DNA of 64,000 bases from Acinetobacter baylyi DSM 14961 = CIP 107474 (GCF_000368685.1 NZ_KB849625.1:434001-498000); one strand, 5' to 3'. Counted from the first letter of the stretch, positions 28,269 through 37,444 are shown. The notes: generated by a model from the sequence alone, not told the origin. Numbers and translations are program-made.

Positions 28269-29336
28269 TTATTGAGCAGCAGGAGCTTGTTGACCAGGTT
28301 GAACTGTTACTGTACGGCTACCAGTGATTGTAGCGAATACACGACGGTTCATTGCACGACCTTCTTTAGTGCTGTTGTCAGCAATTGGTTGATCCCATGC
28401 AAAACCTTGAGTAGCCAAACGAGCTGGATCGATGTTGTATTCATTTACAAGTGCAGACTTAACAGAGTTAGCACGAGCCAATGACAAACGTTCGTTCAAC
28501 TTACGTGGACCAGTGTTGTCTGTGTGACCATCGATGCGAGCAGTTGCATTTGGATATTCAACCAATTTTTCAGCAACTTTTGCAATTTCTGGTTTGTATT
28601 GGTCTTTGATGTTTGATTTGTTTGTATCAAAGAATACACGCAATTCCATGTTCAAATCTTCAGTCAACTCTTGTGGTTGCTGAGGTTGAACAACTGGAGC
28701 AGGCTCAACTGGAGCAACTTCTACTACTGGAGCAGCAGGCTTCAAGTGACCGCCAAGAACAACGTTTAGACCAGCAAGTGCTGTGTAGTTCCAGAACTCT
28801 TCATCAGCGTTATAAGTTGCACGCGCTTCTGTACGAAGAGACAATGCATCATTCAAACGCCAGAAAGCACCGATACCCGCGTTACCAAGAGTACCTTCTT
28901 CTTTGTTACCACGGTAACCACGGTCTACACCGTCAAAGTCATACTTATAGTGACCAGCACCTAACAATACGTAAGGCTTGATTTTGCTGTCATAGTTTTT
29001 AGTGATCAAATCAGAAGTAACGTAGAAGTTACCATTGATTTGTTGTTGTTTGTATTCAGCGCCAGCAGCAGCACCATCAACATCACCTTTAACTTGGTTA
29101 TATTCAGCTTCAAAACCTAACCATGGTGTTAATTCAACACCAAGAGCAGCACCAACAAAAAGGTCGTCTTGAAGTTCAGGACCATTTGTTAGGTTACCTT
29201 TATCACCACCATTGTTGTGTTGTGAATCTTGGAATGTGTAACCAAGTAATAATGGAGTTACTGTTACACCCGCGTTAGCAGCAGCTAGTGGAGCAGCAAC
29301 AAGCATAGTAGCAAGTGCAATACGACTCAATTTCAT
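28269..29336 (-). CDS. ompA: Outer membrane protein OmpA
   Basis: Major porin and peptidoglycan-anchoring protein, a known virulence factor in A. baumannii. 355 aa: signal peptide ([22 protein letters not shown]), an 8-stranded barrel (about 23-200) beginning '[15 protein letters not shown]', a Pro/Val-rich linker and a C-terminal OmpA domain. The latter has '[20 protein letters not shown]' and '[17 protein letters not shown]', with the Asp and Arg that bind diaminopimelate. A strong site (TGGAGGAT) precedes the start. Nearly the same as the A. baumannii protein from memory. Confidence 0.97.
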   Translation of the reverse strand: MKLSRIALATMLVAAPLAAANAGVTVTPLLLGYTFQDSQHNNGGDKGNLTNGPELQDDLFVGAALGVELTPWLGFEAEYNQVKGDVDGAAAGAEYKQQQINGNFYVTSDLITKNYDSKIKPYVLLGAGHYKYDFDGVDRGYRGNKEEGTLGNAGIGAFWRLNDALSLRTEARATYNADEEFWNYTALAGLNVVLGGHLKPAAPVVEVAPVEPAPVVQPQQPQELTEDLNMELRVFFDTNKSNIKDQYKPEIAKVAEKLVEYPNATARIDGHTDNTGPRKLNERLSLARANSVKSALVNEYNIDPARLATQGFAWDQPIADNSTKEGRAMNRRVFATITGSRTVTVQPGQQAPAAQ

Positions 29337-29720
29337 GGATATCCTCCAGAGATAACAAATTGTTTGTTGTTCAAGCTCAGCCTAAAATTTTTTTGGCTTC
29401 CTGAGATAAGCTTTTTGTACCCCAGTTTTTTTTTTAAGCTACTCACGTTGAATCATACAAACACTTAAACTTATTTCCAAGTGCTTGATAACTTTAATCA
29501 AGTAAATTATTGACAAAATTACTTACAATTTCCGTTGTAATTAGGTAACTTTTTACTCAATTTCTCTTTGTGAATAACTTACTCTTCACGCTTTCTTTAT
29601 TTTAACAGTATTCAAACGCTTAGGTAATAAATATTTCAATTCGTTTTTTTTTTCAACAACCATAAGGTAATTTACTGTTAAAAAAAGAAAAAAACTACAA
29701 AAGATGGACATTTTCTTACT
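29337..29720. other. ompA-fimT divergent intergenic region
   Basis: 384 bp without a gene. The left part holds the ompA leader and promoter (annotated). The right part is very AT-rich with T10 and A7 runs near 29643-29693. No further motif recognised. Confidence 0.6.
29452..29480 (-). promoter_or_regulatory. Predicted ompA promoter
   Basis: On the minus strand TTGGAA (29480-29475), a 17-bp spacer and TATGAT (29457-29452). This implies a leader of about 110 nt before the ompA start. Confidence 0.55.
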
Positions 29721-30239
29721 ATGTATAACAATTGTTTTGGTTTCACTTTAATCGAATTTATCACTGTCAGTGCAATTATAGCCATTTTAGTGAGCTTAGG
29801 TCTTCCCGCATATCATCGTCATATGGCGGCTCAAGAAGCGCGTACTATTCCTCATATACTCACAATTCACATACAAAAAGCAAAATCTGAAGCGGTGATG
29901 TATCGACATAACGTGATTATCTGTCCAAGTCATGATACACAAACTTGTTCTGATGACTGGAGCAATGGATTAATCATGTTTCTGGACCGAAACCGTAATC
30001 GTGAACGTGATTTAGATGAAAAAATTTTATCTGCTACTCAATGGAATACTCGTTATGGTTCACTTCACTGGAGAGGCACCTTACACGCAAACAACCTGAT
30101 GTTTAAAGCTGGTACAGGTTTACCAATTGCGTCAAATGGCAGTTTTTATTATTGCTCTGAGAAAACTGCTAATAAAAAACTTGTGCTGAGCCGTATGGGA
30201 CATATTCGGCATGAACAGGTCAACGATTGCACTTTATAA
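29721..30239 (+). CDS. fimT: Minor pseudopilin FimT (GspH family)
   Basis: Type IV pilus minor pilin-like protein; FimT binds DNA during natural transformation in several gammaproteobacteria (established). The prepilin peptidase site is G7/F8 with Glu at +5 (E12, 'GFTLIEF'), followed by the hydrophobic helix. 172 aa with a GspH-like C-terminal domain and four cysteines. The C-terminal motif reads G-H-I-R ('LSRMGHIRHEQ') where the DNA-binding motif of the family is GRxR; see findings. It stands alone, not in a pil cluster. Ribosome binding site weak. Confidence 0.85.
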   Translation: MYNNCFGFTLIEFITVSAIIAILVSLGLPAYHRHMAAQEARTIPHILTIHIQKAKSEAVMYRHNVIICPSHDTQTCSDDWSNGLIMFLDRNRNRERDLDEKILSATQWNTRYGSLHWRGTLHANNLMFKAGTGLPIASNGSFYYCSEKTANKKLVLSRMGHIRHEQVNDCTL

Positions 30240-30354
30240 AAACTGCTCAGTCTACATAATCAAGTCGTTCCCTCACCTGCAATGGCTATTTTTTTGTCTA
30301 TACTGCTGAAATCAGTGTGAAGATTTAGACCACAATATTCTAGAGAGGACAACA

Positions 30355-31530
30355 ATGACTGAGATCGTGATTGTAAATGGCGCACGTACAGCGATGGGCG
30401 GCTTTCAAGGTGCTTTAGCTCCGCTGACTGCCACTGATTTGGGTGCAGTTACCATTAAAGAAGCGATTTATCGTTCGGGTTTACAACCTACAGATATCGA
30501 AGAAGTCATTATGGGATGTGTATTGCCAGCAGGTCTAAAGCAAGGCCCTGCACGCCAAGCTATGCGTAAGGCTGGACTGCCTGATACAACAGGTGCTGTC
30601 ACGATCAATAAATTGTGTGGTTCTGGCATGAAAGCAGTGATGCAAGCTGTAGATATGATTAAGGCGGGTAGTGCAGAAATTGTGATTGCTGGTGGTATGG
30701 AGTCGATGAGTAACGCGCCTTATGTTTTGCCTAAAGCACGTTCTGGTTATCGTATGGGACATGGTGAAATTAAGGATCATATGTTTTTAGACGGTTTGGA
30801 AGATGCCGAAACAGGTCGTCTAATGGGTTCTTTTGCACAAGATATGGCGAATACACGTGGCTATACCCGTGAACAAATGGATGACTTTGCCATTCGCTCT
30901 TTAAAGCGTGCCCAAAATGCGATTACAGAAGGTTATTTTAAAGCAGAAATTGTTCCAGTCACCGTGTCATCACGTAAAGGCGATGTGATCATTGAACAGG
31001 ACGAACAACCTCTCAATGCAAAAATTGATAAAATTCCTTCTTTAAAACCTGCTTTTGCCAAAGATGGTACCATTACTGCTGCAAACTCAAGCTCAATTTC
31101 AGATGGTGCTTCTGCTCTTGTATTAACATCTATAGAAAATGCTGATCAGCGCGGCTTAAAACCACTGGCCAAAGTTATTGCAACCGCATCTAACTCTCAG
31201 CATCCTTCAGAGTTTACGATTGCCCCTGTAGGAGCAATTGGCAAAGTATTAAAAAAATCGGGCTGGAATGCTCAAGAAGTTGATTTATGGGAAATCAATG
31301 AAGCTTTTGCCATGGTCACTATGTGTGCTATCGATGATTTTGAACTAGATGCTGAGAAAGTAAACATCCACGGTGGGGCATGTGCCTTAGGTCATCCTGT
31401 TGGATCAACAGGCTCACGTATCATCTTGTCTTTGATTCATGCATTACAACGCACAGGCGGTAAAAAAGGCATAGCAGCCCTATGTATTGGCGGTGGTGAA
31501 GCAACAGCAGTAGCTATCGAATTAATTTAG
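30355..31530 (+). CDS. Acetyl-CoA C-acetyltransferase (thiolase)
   Basis: Condenses or cleaves acetoacetyl-CoA (biosynthetic-type thiolase, 391 aa). Catalytic residues are in place: C88 ('NKLCGSGMKA'), H347 ('ALGHPVGSTG') and C377 ('LCIGGGEA'). Length and motifs fit AtoB/PhaA-type enzymes; degradative FadA cannot be excluded, but no fadB lies next to it. AGAGAGGA precedes the ATG. Confidence 0.92.
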   Translation: MTEIVIVNGARTAMGGFQGALAPLTATDLGAVTIKEAIYRSGLQPTDIEEVIMGCVLPAGLKQGPARQAMRKAGLPDTTGAVTINKLCGSGMKAVMQAVDMIKAGSAEIVIAGGMESMSNAPYVLPKARSGYRMGHGEIKDHMFLDGLEDAETGRLMGSFAQDMANTRGYTREQMDDFAIRSLKRAQNAITEGYFKAEIVPVTVSSRKGDVIIEQDEQPLNAKIDKIPSLKPAFAKDGTITAANSSSISDGASALVLTSIENADQRGLKPLAKVIATASNSQHPSEFTIAPVGAIGKVLKKSGWNAQEVDLWEINEAFAMVTMCAIDDFELDAEKVNIHGGACALGHPVGSTGSRIILSLIHALQRTGGKKGIAALCIGGGEATAVAIELI

Positions 31531-31545
31531 TATTTATGCATCTAT

Positions 31546-31570
31546 AAATCCCGACAAGTCGGGATTTTTT
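31546..31570 (+). terminator. Intrinsic terminator after thiolase
   Basis: aaatcccgac / gtcgggattt, 10-bp stem with an AA loop and a T-run, 16 bp past the stop. Confidence 0.9.
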
Positions 31571-31661
31571 ATGATAAGAAACAATATAATTTTTGCTTAT
31601 TTTTTACTCAAAAATATTTTACAGTGGTTAACAGCATCATAAAAATAATCAGGTCCTTTCA

Positions 31662-32108
31662 ATGCAACTCAATCATTACCTCAACTTTGAAGGCGAAACA
31701 GAAGCCGCATTTATCTTCTATCAATCGGTTTTCGGAGGCGAGTTTTCGATATTAACTCGTTATGGTGATCTTCCATCAGAAGATGGAGTGGTCTATTCAG
31801 AACAACAAAAAAGCTGGGTTCTTCATGTGTCTTTACCCATTAATGAATTTACCGTGCTGATGGGATCAGATGTACATGAACAGTTTTGCTCTCCCCATCC
31901 TTTGGGCTTAAATAAAGGCAACAATCATTACATTTCAATCAATCTGGAAGATGAAACCGAAGCACGGCGCTTATTTAATCAGCTTTCTGCAGGTGGACAT
32001 ATCGAAATGCAATTACAGAAAACATTCTGGGGTGCGTTGTATGGAGCATTTACAGATCAGTTTGGTATTAAATGGATGGTCAATTGTCAATTAGATCTTG
32101 AACCATAA
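31662..32108 (+). CDS. VOC family protein (PhnB-like)
   Basis: A 148-aa protein with the glyoxalase/VOC fold. 'HYLNFEGETEAAFIFYQSVF' opens it in the manner of PhnB-like members, with 'GALYGAFTDQFGIKWMV' at the C-terminus. These small proteins have varied, mostly unknown functions; the PhnB name does not imply phosphonate metabolism. Single gene. Confidence 0.85.
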   Translation: MQLNHYLNFEGETEAAFIFYQSVFGGEFSILTRYGDLPSEDGVVYSEQQKSWVLHVSLPINEFTVLMGSDVHEQFCSPHPLGLNKGNNHYISINLEDETEARRLFNQLSAGGHIEMQLQKTFWGALYGAFTDQFGIKWMVNCQLDLEP

Positions 32109-32165
32109 ATATTTACCGTACTTTCAAAATACTTTGATTTTAATAAAGCCCTACCCAGTTTTAGC

Positions 32166-32657
32166 TTAAATGGTAAAGCTGGATTCTAATGCGAGCAATT
32201 TTTGTTTTTTATCTATTCCCCCCGCGAAGCCTACCAATGTGCCAGCTGCACCAATCACGCGATGACATGGCACAATGATTGAAATAGGGTTCTTTCCATT
32301 GGCAGCCCCTACGGCACGCATTGCTTTTTCACGGCCCACCATTTGGGCAATTTGCTTGTAGCTACAGGTTTTTCCATATGGAATAGTTTGCAAAGCTGTC
32401 CATACTTGTCTTTGAAAGGGCGTACCTTGAAGATCGAGTGATATTTCAAAATACTGACGTTTGCCTAAGAAATATTCTTCTAACTGTAACTTAGTCTGTA
32501 ATAACACAGGATGCTGGAAAGCTTGAGTCAAATTCGCAAGTTGAATACGTTTAGGATTTTCATTTTCCCATAATATCGCCACTAAAGCTGTATCAGAGGC
32601 AACTAGCTTGAGTTTTCCAACAGGAGAATCGATATAACGATAAAATAATTGTTCCAT
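32166..32657 (-). CDS. ogt: Methylated-DNA-protein cysteine methyltransferase
   Basis: Repairs O6-methylguanine by transferring the alkyl group to its own cysteine. 163 aa from the ATG at 32657. The acceptor is C131 in 'VPCHRVIG', and the DNA-binding helix precedes it ('PYGKTCSYKQIAQMVG', 'RAVGAANGKNP'). No Ada regulatory domain, so it is the Ogt/MGMT type. The frame opens with a TTG 4 codons earlier. It lies 15 bp after sugE on the same strand and is likely translated from the same message. Confidence 0.93.
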   Translation of the reverse strand: MEQLFYRYIDSPVGKLKLVASDTALVAILWENENPKRIQLANLTQAFQHPVLLQTKLQLEEYFLGKRQYFEISLDLQGTPFQRQVWTALQTIPYGKTCSYKQIAQMVGREKAMRAVGAANGKNPISIIVPCHRVIGAAGTLVGFAGGIDKKQKLLALESSFTI

Positions 32658-32672
32658 GATATTCCACAATGA

Positions 32673-32993
32673 TTATGAGTGAGCAGAAAGTTTCATCAAG
32701 ACCAGACCCGATACAATCAGGACCGCAGCCAGCATCCGCATCGCCCCCATTGGCTCATGCAAGAACAAAATTCCGAGTAGAAATGAGCCTATAGCACCTA
32801 TTCCAGTCCACACCGTATAGGCGGTACCCAAAGGTAAGCTTCGCATAGAAATAGAGAGTAAAATAATACTCAATATCATAAATATAATCGTGATAATGCT
32901 GGGTACTAGCTTGGTAAAACCCTCCGATAGCTTCATCGAATAGGCCCATATCACTTCAAACATGCCCGCCAGAATCAAAATCAGCCAAGCCAT
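32673..32993 (-). CDS. sugE: Guanidinium exporter Gdx/SugE (SMR family)
   Basis: Four-helix SMR transporter of 106 aa. The essential glutamate is E13 in 'GMFEVIWA'. The sequence follows SugE/Gdx rather than EmrE: 'GFTKLVPSIITI', 'SLPLGTAYTVWTGIGAIGSF'. The Gdx subfamily exports guanidinium ion (established). A guanidine-II riboswitch lies directly upstream, which supports that role here. RBS AAAGGAAAG. First gene of a probable two-gene unit with ogt. Confidence 0.92.
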   Translation of the reverse strand: MAWLILILAGMFEVIWAYSMKLSEGFTKLVPSIITIIFMILSIILLSISMRSLPLGTAYTVWTGIGAIGSFLLGILFLHEPMGAMRMLAAVLIVSGLVLMKLSAHS

Positions 32994-33013
32994 ATTGCTT
33001 TCCTTTTATCAAG

Positions 33014-33060
33014 ATCAGGTCGGCCTGATATTTTCCCACATTGGGGGAGGTCGTTCCTCC
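33014..33060 (-). promoter_or_regulatory. Guanidine-II (mini-ykkC) riboswitch
   Basis: Two short hairpins on the minus strand upstream of sugE. P1 (33060-33046) reads GGAGG-AACGA-CCTCC and P2 (33029-33014) reads ATCAGG-CCGA-CCTGAT. Both loops keep the CGA of the ACGR consensus, and they are joined by a 16-base linker. P2 lies close to the AAGGAAAG site of sugE, consistent with translational control. The class senses guanidine and precedes SMR exporters (established). The loop first bases differ from consensus. Confidence 0.75.
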
Positions 33061-33129
33061 AAAAGTAAAACAAAACATCTATCACGATTAAATTGTTTTA
33101 TCTGAATTCACTATTTGGTCAGTGCAAAA

Positions 33130-34098
33130 CTACTGCACCACAAATGAAGTTTTTTTCTTAAAAACACGTCTAGAACGATCAAGTAAAAAGAAAACCATGA
33201 GTGTAGTGATTGTGATATCTGGCCAGTTTGAATCAAATAATAAGCAGCATATACCCGCAACGATGACAGCAAAACTAAACATGACATCATAAAAACTAAA
33301 CCATTGCCGAAAGTTTAACAGATCAGGACGCTCTTGCTGGGTCTGTATAAGCAAATACATGTTGATAAGCATTGTAAAAAAAGCCAAGGCAGCCACTAAA
33401 ATTATGAGCTGTGCCAGTGGCTGATGCTGCAGTACACTTTGAAAAATTACCGCTAAAATCAAAAGCAGACTTAAACTAATTTGTAGATAAAGACCCACTC
33501 GTGTGAATTTATACAATCCGATCTGTTTTTCATGAATACCATACAAAGTCATGGCATAAATCATAACATCACTCATGATAATCAATGCCAAAGCAATCAA
33601 TGCAGTAGAAGATGCTATGAGTCCAGTAAAAAAAGTAACCATCAGCATGATAAGATTGATACTAAACAGCCAGCTTAAAATCTGATGCCGTTTTTTAATT
33701 TGCTTCCAATCAATGGGTTCTGGAATATAGTTGGCCTGAGTTTGTTGAAAGACAACGTCAATACCTTGTTTCTCTAAGTTTTTTTCAATCGGTGTTATAG
33801 GGCCATCATGATAAATTGCGAGATGATGCGTTTGTTGGTCAATCTCGATATACCCAACTTCTGTAAAAGAACTTAAGATCGATTTAATTTTATTTACAGT
33901 GGTTGAATTCAATTCTGGTAAATAAAAAAAACTCATCCATTGACGATCCATTCCATCACTATTCAACGCTGAATCAATGGTTTCAGACGGTGTGGTGCAG
34001 ACAGAATGTGTTTGCAGCGAATGCAGTAATGCATCGGTAATCAAGCTGGTTTGATACTGCTGTTTTAAATTCATCAATGCACCACAATGGATGTTCAT
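33130..34098 (-). CDS. CDF-like membrane protein, degenerate
   Basis: About six hydrophobic segments in the C-terminal two thirds follow the order of cation diffusion facilitators; 'SDVMIYAMTLYGIHEK' aligns with CDF TM2 ('SDALHML...') and 'NWPDITITTLMVFFLLDRSR' with TM6. The metal-binding Asp/His pairs of CDF proteins appear missing and there is no cytoplasmic C-terminal domain. The first about 110 residues are soluble and unrecognised. It ends the copper cluster, 54 bp after copB. Start uncertain: GTG at 34110, ATG at 34098 or ATG at 34074. Confidence 0.65.
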   Translation of the reverse strand: MNIHCGALMNLKQQYQTSLITDALLHSLQTHSVCTTPSETIDSALNSDGMDRQWMSFFYLPELNSTTVNKIKSILSSFTEVGYIEIDQQTHHLAIYHDGPITPIEKNLEKQGIDVVFQQTQANYIPEPIDWKQIKKRHQILSWLFSINLIMLMVTFFTGLIASSTALIALALIIMSDVMIYAMTLYGIHEKQIGLYKFTRVGLYLQISLSLLLILAVIFQSVLQHQPLAQLIILVAALAFFTMLINMYLLIQTQQERPDLLNFRQWFSFYDVMFSFAVIVAGICCLLFDSNWPDITITTLMVFFLLDRSRRVFKKKTSFVVQ

Positions 34099-34152
34099 CA
34101 GACGACTCACTCTCGTAAGCTGTAGCAGTCTGATAAATTGAAAAACAAAAAA

Positions 34153-34983
34153 TTAAAATTTAAAGGTCATGCCCGCACCGTATAACCACTCCCGTTCGGA
34201 AGTTTTTTCCTGTGCATCCTGACCGTGCTTATAATGATACGCCAGATCAATGAATGGCATCACTTTTTTGTTAATTTCATAGCGTGTTTGTAATCCAGAT
34301 TTAAGCGTAGATAAGCCCTTTTTCTCGGCATCACGGGATTGATCACTTAAAACGATATCAGCTTCCAAATAAGGCTTTAATATGAGTTTTTGCGTGAGTA
34401 ATATATCTCGCTCTGTCTCCAGTTTTAAGCTCGCATATTGTTGCTCTCCTAGATATAACGATACATCTGTTTCAAAAAAGTAAGGTGCTAAGCCATGCAG
34501 AGCAAATACGGCATCAAGATGTTCTTTCGATTCAACCTGTGATGCTTGATCACGATAACGAACGCCAGCTTGTACATCCCAAAAATTGGCGATATTACGA
34601 CTGTATAAAATTGAAATATAGCGATCAGGTGAACTGGATTGTTCTTTTTCAAGTTCAGCCTTTAAAAAAACCTTATTTTCATCTGTTCCAATCCAGCTTT
34701 TTAACTCAGAGGAGATACTTGCCTCTCCATGCCGATTTAAGGCCCAGAGATTATCCCATTGTGTGGCTTGATAAATTTGCCCCCCATGCTCATGACGATG
34801 CTGTTCATCCATAGCCGCATCATTTTGAATAGTCTCAGTCTCGGCAAAATTGTCTAATTGTGGGGTACTCTGCATATGATGATCACTGGATACCATCGTG
34901 TTCATAGCATGTGCATCATGTGCATATACCGAAGCATTCATCAGAACGCCAGTCAGGTAAAAGGTGACCTTAGTGATGCGCAT
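34153..34983 (-). CDS. copB: Copper resistance protein CopB
   Basis: Outer-membrane copper protein of the CopB/PcoB family, 276 aa. Signal peptide (to about residue 20, 'VYAHDAHA'), then a His/Met-rich N-terminal stretch with 'DHHMQS' and 'EQHRHEHGG' (about 24-70). A C-terminal barrel starts near 'QWDNLWALNRHGEASIS' and ends in 'YGAGMTFKF' with terminal Phe. The start overlaps the copA stop by 14 bp, so the two are translationally linked. Works with CopA in periplasmic copper tolerance. Confidence 0.92.
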   Translation of the reverse strand: MRITKVTFYLTGVLMNASVYAHDAHAMNTMVSSDHHMQSTPQLDNFAETETIQNDAAMDEQHRHEHGGQIYQATQWDNLWALNRHGEASISSELKSWIGTDENKVFLKAELEKEQSSSPDRYISILYSRNIANFWDVQAGVRYRDQASQVESKEHLDAVFALHGLAPYFFETDVSLYLGEQQYASLKLETERDILLTQKLILKPYLEADIVLSDQSRDAEKKGLSTLKSGLQTRYEINKKVMPFIDLAYHYKHGQDAQEKTSEREWLYGAGMTFKF

Positions 34984-36730
34984 GATGTTCTCCTTTCACT
35001 TCCTGAGTACTGTTTTCATTCGTCTTTAATGTGCTCGGCATTGGAACTTCGGTATGCGCGACCACGAGCTTATTCATCATTCCAGCGGTCATGTGATAGA
35101 GCAAATGACAATGTATCGCCCACTCTCCTACTTCATCTGCGGTCAACAAAGCCGTTACAGTTTTGCCAGGCGGCACGATCAAAGTATGTTTATTCGGTAA
35201 ACGCTCCATCGCCTGACCATTTTCCAGTTGTACAAACATGCCATGTAAATGCATGGGATGTGCCATCATGGAATCATTCACAAATTTGAGCCTGACTCGC
35301 TCTCCATATTTCAATGTTAAAGGCGATGCCTCACTAAACTTTTTGCCATTCATGGTCCAGATATATCGCTCCATGTTTCCACCAAGATGGATGACAATCT
35401 CACGGTCAGGTTGACGCAGGTCGGACTGAGGAAACAAAGATTTTAAATCGGTATATTGCAATGCTTTTAAACCCATTGGCGTAGAAGCATTTGCCCACCC
35501 TTCTGGTGACTGCTGGCTCGATTTATACTGAGGACTTGGTTGCATCTCATGACTCATCACATCATGCTGCATCATATTATGTGACATGGCATGATCATCA
35601 TTCGGCATCTCATGCTGCATCGAAGAGCTATCTGATTCAACATCCATAGGATGATGCCCCATATCCTCCATTGTTAAAACACTACGTGGACGTGCTGTAG
35701 GAACCTGAATCTGTGGTGGTGCTGGTAATAACTCATTTTGTAAACTGGCCAGTGCAAAACCACTTCGGTCAATCGATTCAGCTTGAATCTGATAATGCGC
35801 TTGCTGAGGCTCTACAATTACATCGTAGGTTTCAGCAGCACCTATTCTAAACTCATCAATCTGCACAGGTTTTACTGGCTGACCATCGGCACTTACCACT
35901 GTCATTCGTAGTTGTGGAATCCTGACATCGAAAAAAGACATGGCTGAAGCATTAATAAAACGCAATCGAACTTTTTCGTTGGGCTTAAACATCGCTGTCC
36001 AGTTTTGTTCAAGTGTTTTTCCATTGACCAGAAATGTATAATCAGTGACATCAGATAAATCGGTTTTGAGCATTCGCATCTGATTCCACATTTTACGGTC
36101 TTGCCAGGTTGCCTTAAATCCCTGTTGCTGAAGCTGATGCCAAACGTCTTTTATTGTTTCACGCTGATTTTGATAATACTCGGAAGACTTTTTCAGATTT
36201 TTCATGATCTGATCACTAGATGAATGATGAAAATCAGACAACATGACCACGTAATCCCGATCAACTTGCTCATAAGAGACAATCGGTTTTTTATTTTTGG
36301 GATAAATCACAAGTGCGCCATATAAGCCGTCTTGTTCCTGTCCTTGGCTATGGGCATGATACCAGTAAGTTCCACTTTGCCGAATCTTGAAACGATATTC
36401 AAAATCTGCATGAGGCTTGATGCCACGGAATCCGTTAAAACCAGGTACACCATCCATTAGGCCTGGTAACAATAAACCATGCCAATGTAAAGAGGTATCA
36501 CGATCTTTCAAGGCATTATGGACATGAATAACGGCCTCATCGCCTTCCTCAAATTCGAGTAGTGGTGCAGGGAACTGTCCATTTACCGTGATTTTTTTCG
36601 TCGGCTTCCCTGTAAGATCAATAATTTGCTCATCAATGTTGAGATGATACTCTTTGATTGCTGCGAGAGTTGCCGATGAAAAAGTCAGGCAAATCCCAAC
36701 AGCCCATAACTGTTGTAATACACGTCGCAT
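34970..36730 (-). CDS. copA: Multicopper oxidase CopA
   Basis: Periplasmic Cu(I) oxidase of the CopA/PcoA type, 586 aa. Signal peptide (to about residue 23). Copper-site motifs are 'LHWHGLL', 'WYHAHSQGQ', 'HPMHLHGMF' and 'HCHLLYHMTAGM', so type 1, 2 and 3 sites look complete. A Met/His-rich insert (about residues 352-394, e.g. 'MGHHPMDV', 'HAMSHNMMQHDVMSHEM') is typical of copper-loaded members. Lacks an obvious twin-arginine motif (N-terminus MRRVLQQLW), so the export route is uncertain. Confidence 0.94.
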   Translation of the reverse strand: MRRVLQQLWAVGICLTFSSATLAAIKEYHLNIDEQIIDLTGKPTKKITVNGQFPAPLLEFEEGDEAVIHVHNALKDRDTSLHWHGLLLPGLMDGVPGFNGFRGIKPHADFEYRFKIRQSGTYWYHAHSQGQEQDGLYGALVIYPKNKKPIVSYEQVDRDYVVMLSDFHHSSSDQIMKNLKKSSEYYQNQRETIKDVWHQLQQQGFKATWQDRKMWNQMRMLKTDLSDVTDYTFLVNGKTLEQNWTAMFKPNEKVRLRFINASAMSFFDVRIPQLRMTVVSADGQPVKPVQIDEFRIGAAETYDVIVEPQQAHYQIQAESIDRSGFALASLQNELLPAPPQIQVPTARPRSVLTMEDMGHHPMDVESDSSSMQHEMPNDDHAMSHNMMQHDVMSHEMQPSPQYKSSQQSPEGWANASTPMGLKALQYTDLKSLFPQSDLRQPDREIVIHLGGNMERYIWTMNGKKFSEASPLTLKYGERVRLKFVNDSMMAHPMHLHGMFVQLENGQAMERLPNKHTLIVPPGKTVTALLTADEVGEWAIHCHLLYHMTAGMMNKLVVAHTEVPMPSTLKTNENSTQEVKGEHHAHH

Positions 36731-36788
36731 ACTTAACCTCTAAATTTTAAAAACACTTTACGTTAAACGTGATGTATCTAAATTCAGG

Positions 36789-37247
36789 TTAAGCTTTGGG
36801 TGGACGTAATATTTCTTGCCAATATCCTTTTGAATACTGAACGTAATAGGAGGATGAGGGATCAAGATGAGATATCTCATGTCGATCTGCATCATTTACG
36901 ATGGAGGAACTTGAGATGTAATGACTCAGCGTCTGACAATGAAACTGATTACAGTCTTGACAATCCGAGGCATGGGCATGCTGAGTATTGAGACTCTTTA
37001 TACAATCTGGATTCAAATGATGCACATGATCTGTCATATTTGAATGTTGCAGGGAAAGCGTATGACAGGCACCTTTGGCAATATGCTGCATTGCATGATC
37101 ATCATGTGATACAGATGGATCAAATGAAATCAACATCTTAAGATGTGTCGTCTGACTCGAAGCAACGGCCGCACTATTCCAGCTCATGATCAAAATCATA
37201 AGCAACACAAACCATGTGTGTTTGCGTTGAATTGTGTTCAAGCCCAT
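36789..37247 (-). CDS. His/Cys-rich periplasmic copper-cluster protein
   Basis: A 152-aa protein with a signal peptide or anchor (about residues 11-30). The rest is rich in His and Cys ('DDHAMQH', 'CHTLSLQHSNMTDHVHHLNP', 'CQDCNQFHCQ'), so it probably binds metal. It ends in 'RPPKA', which fits DUF2946-like small proteins. I place it in the copper unit by position (58 bp before copA, same strand) and composition. Its function is not known. No copper sensor gene is in the window. Confidence 0.75.
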   Translation of the reverse strand: MGLNTIQRKHTWFVLLMILIMSWNSAAVASSQTTHLKMLISFDPSVSHDDHAMQHIAKGACHTLSLQHSNMTDHVHHLNPDCIKSLNTQHAHASDCQDCNQFHCQTLSHYISSSSIVNDADRHEISHLDPSSSYYVQYSKGYWQEILRPPKA

Positions 37248-37303
37248 ACCTCGTATCTAGATTATTTGTCGTTATTCACAAATAATTTTTACTGTATTTT
37301 TTA

Positions 37304-37332
37304 AGCATAACTAAATTCAAGACAATGCTCAA
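37304..37332 (-). promoter_or_regulatory. Predicted promoter of the copper unit
   Basis: Minus strand: TTGAGC (37332-37327), 17-bp spacer, TATGCT (37309-37304). About 57 bp before the start of the first copper-unit gene. No CueR- or CopR-type palindrome was recognised around it. Confidence 0.45.
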
Positions 37333-37444
37333 GATTCAATTCTGGCAATTCAAAATCCAAATCTGACAATATTTTATTCATTTTACTGTACCTCGAATAA
37401 TCCAACATCAGAAGTATAAAAATTATATTTTTAAATCGCTTAAA

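Noticed and set aside
28200..28484. Plus-strand ORF of 94 codons with a good ribosome binding site (GAAGGA)
   Set aside because: It runs through the ompA terminator hairpin and then antisense through ompA; composition is not protein-like. A short leader peptide at its start cannot be excluded.
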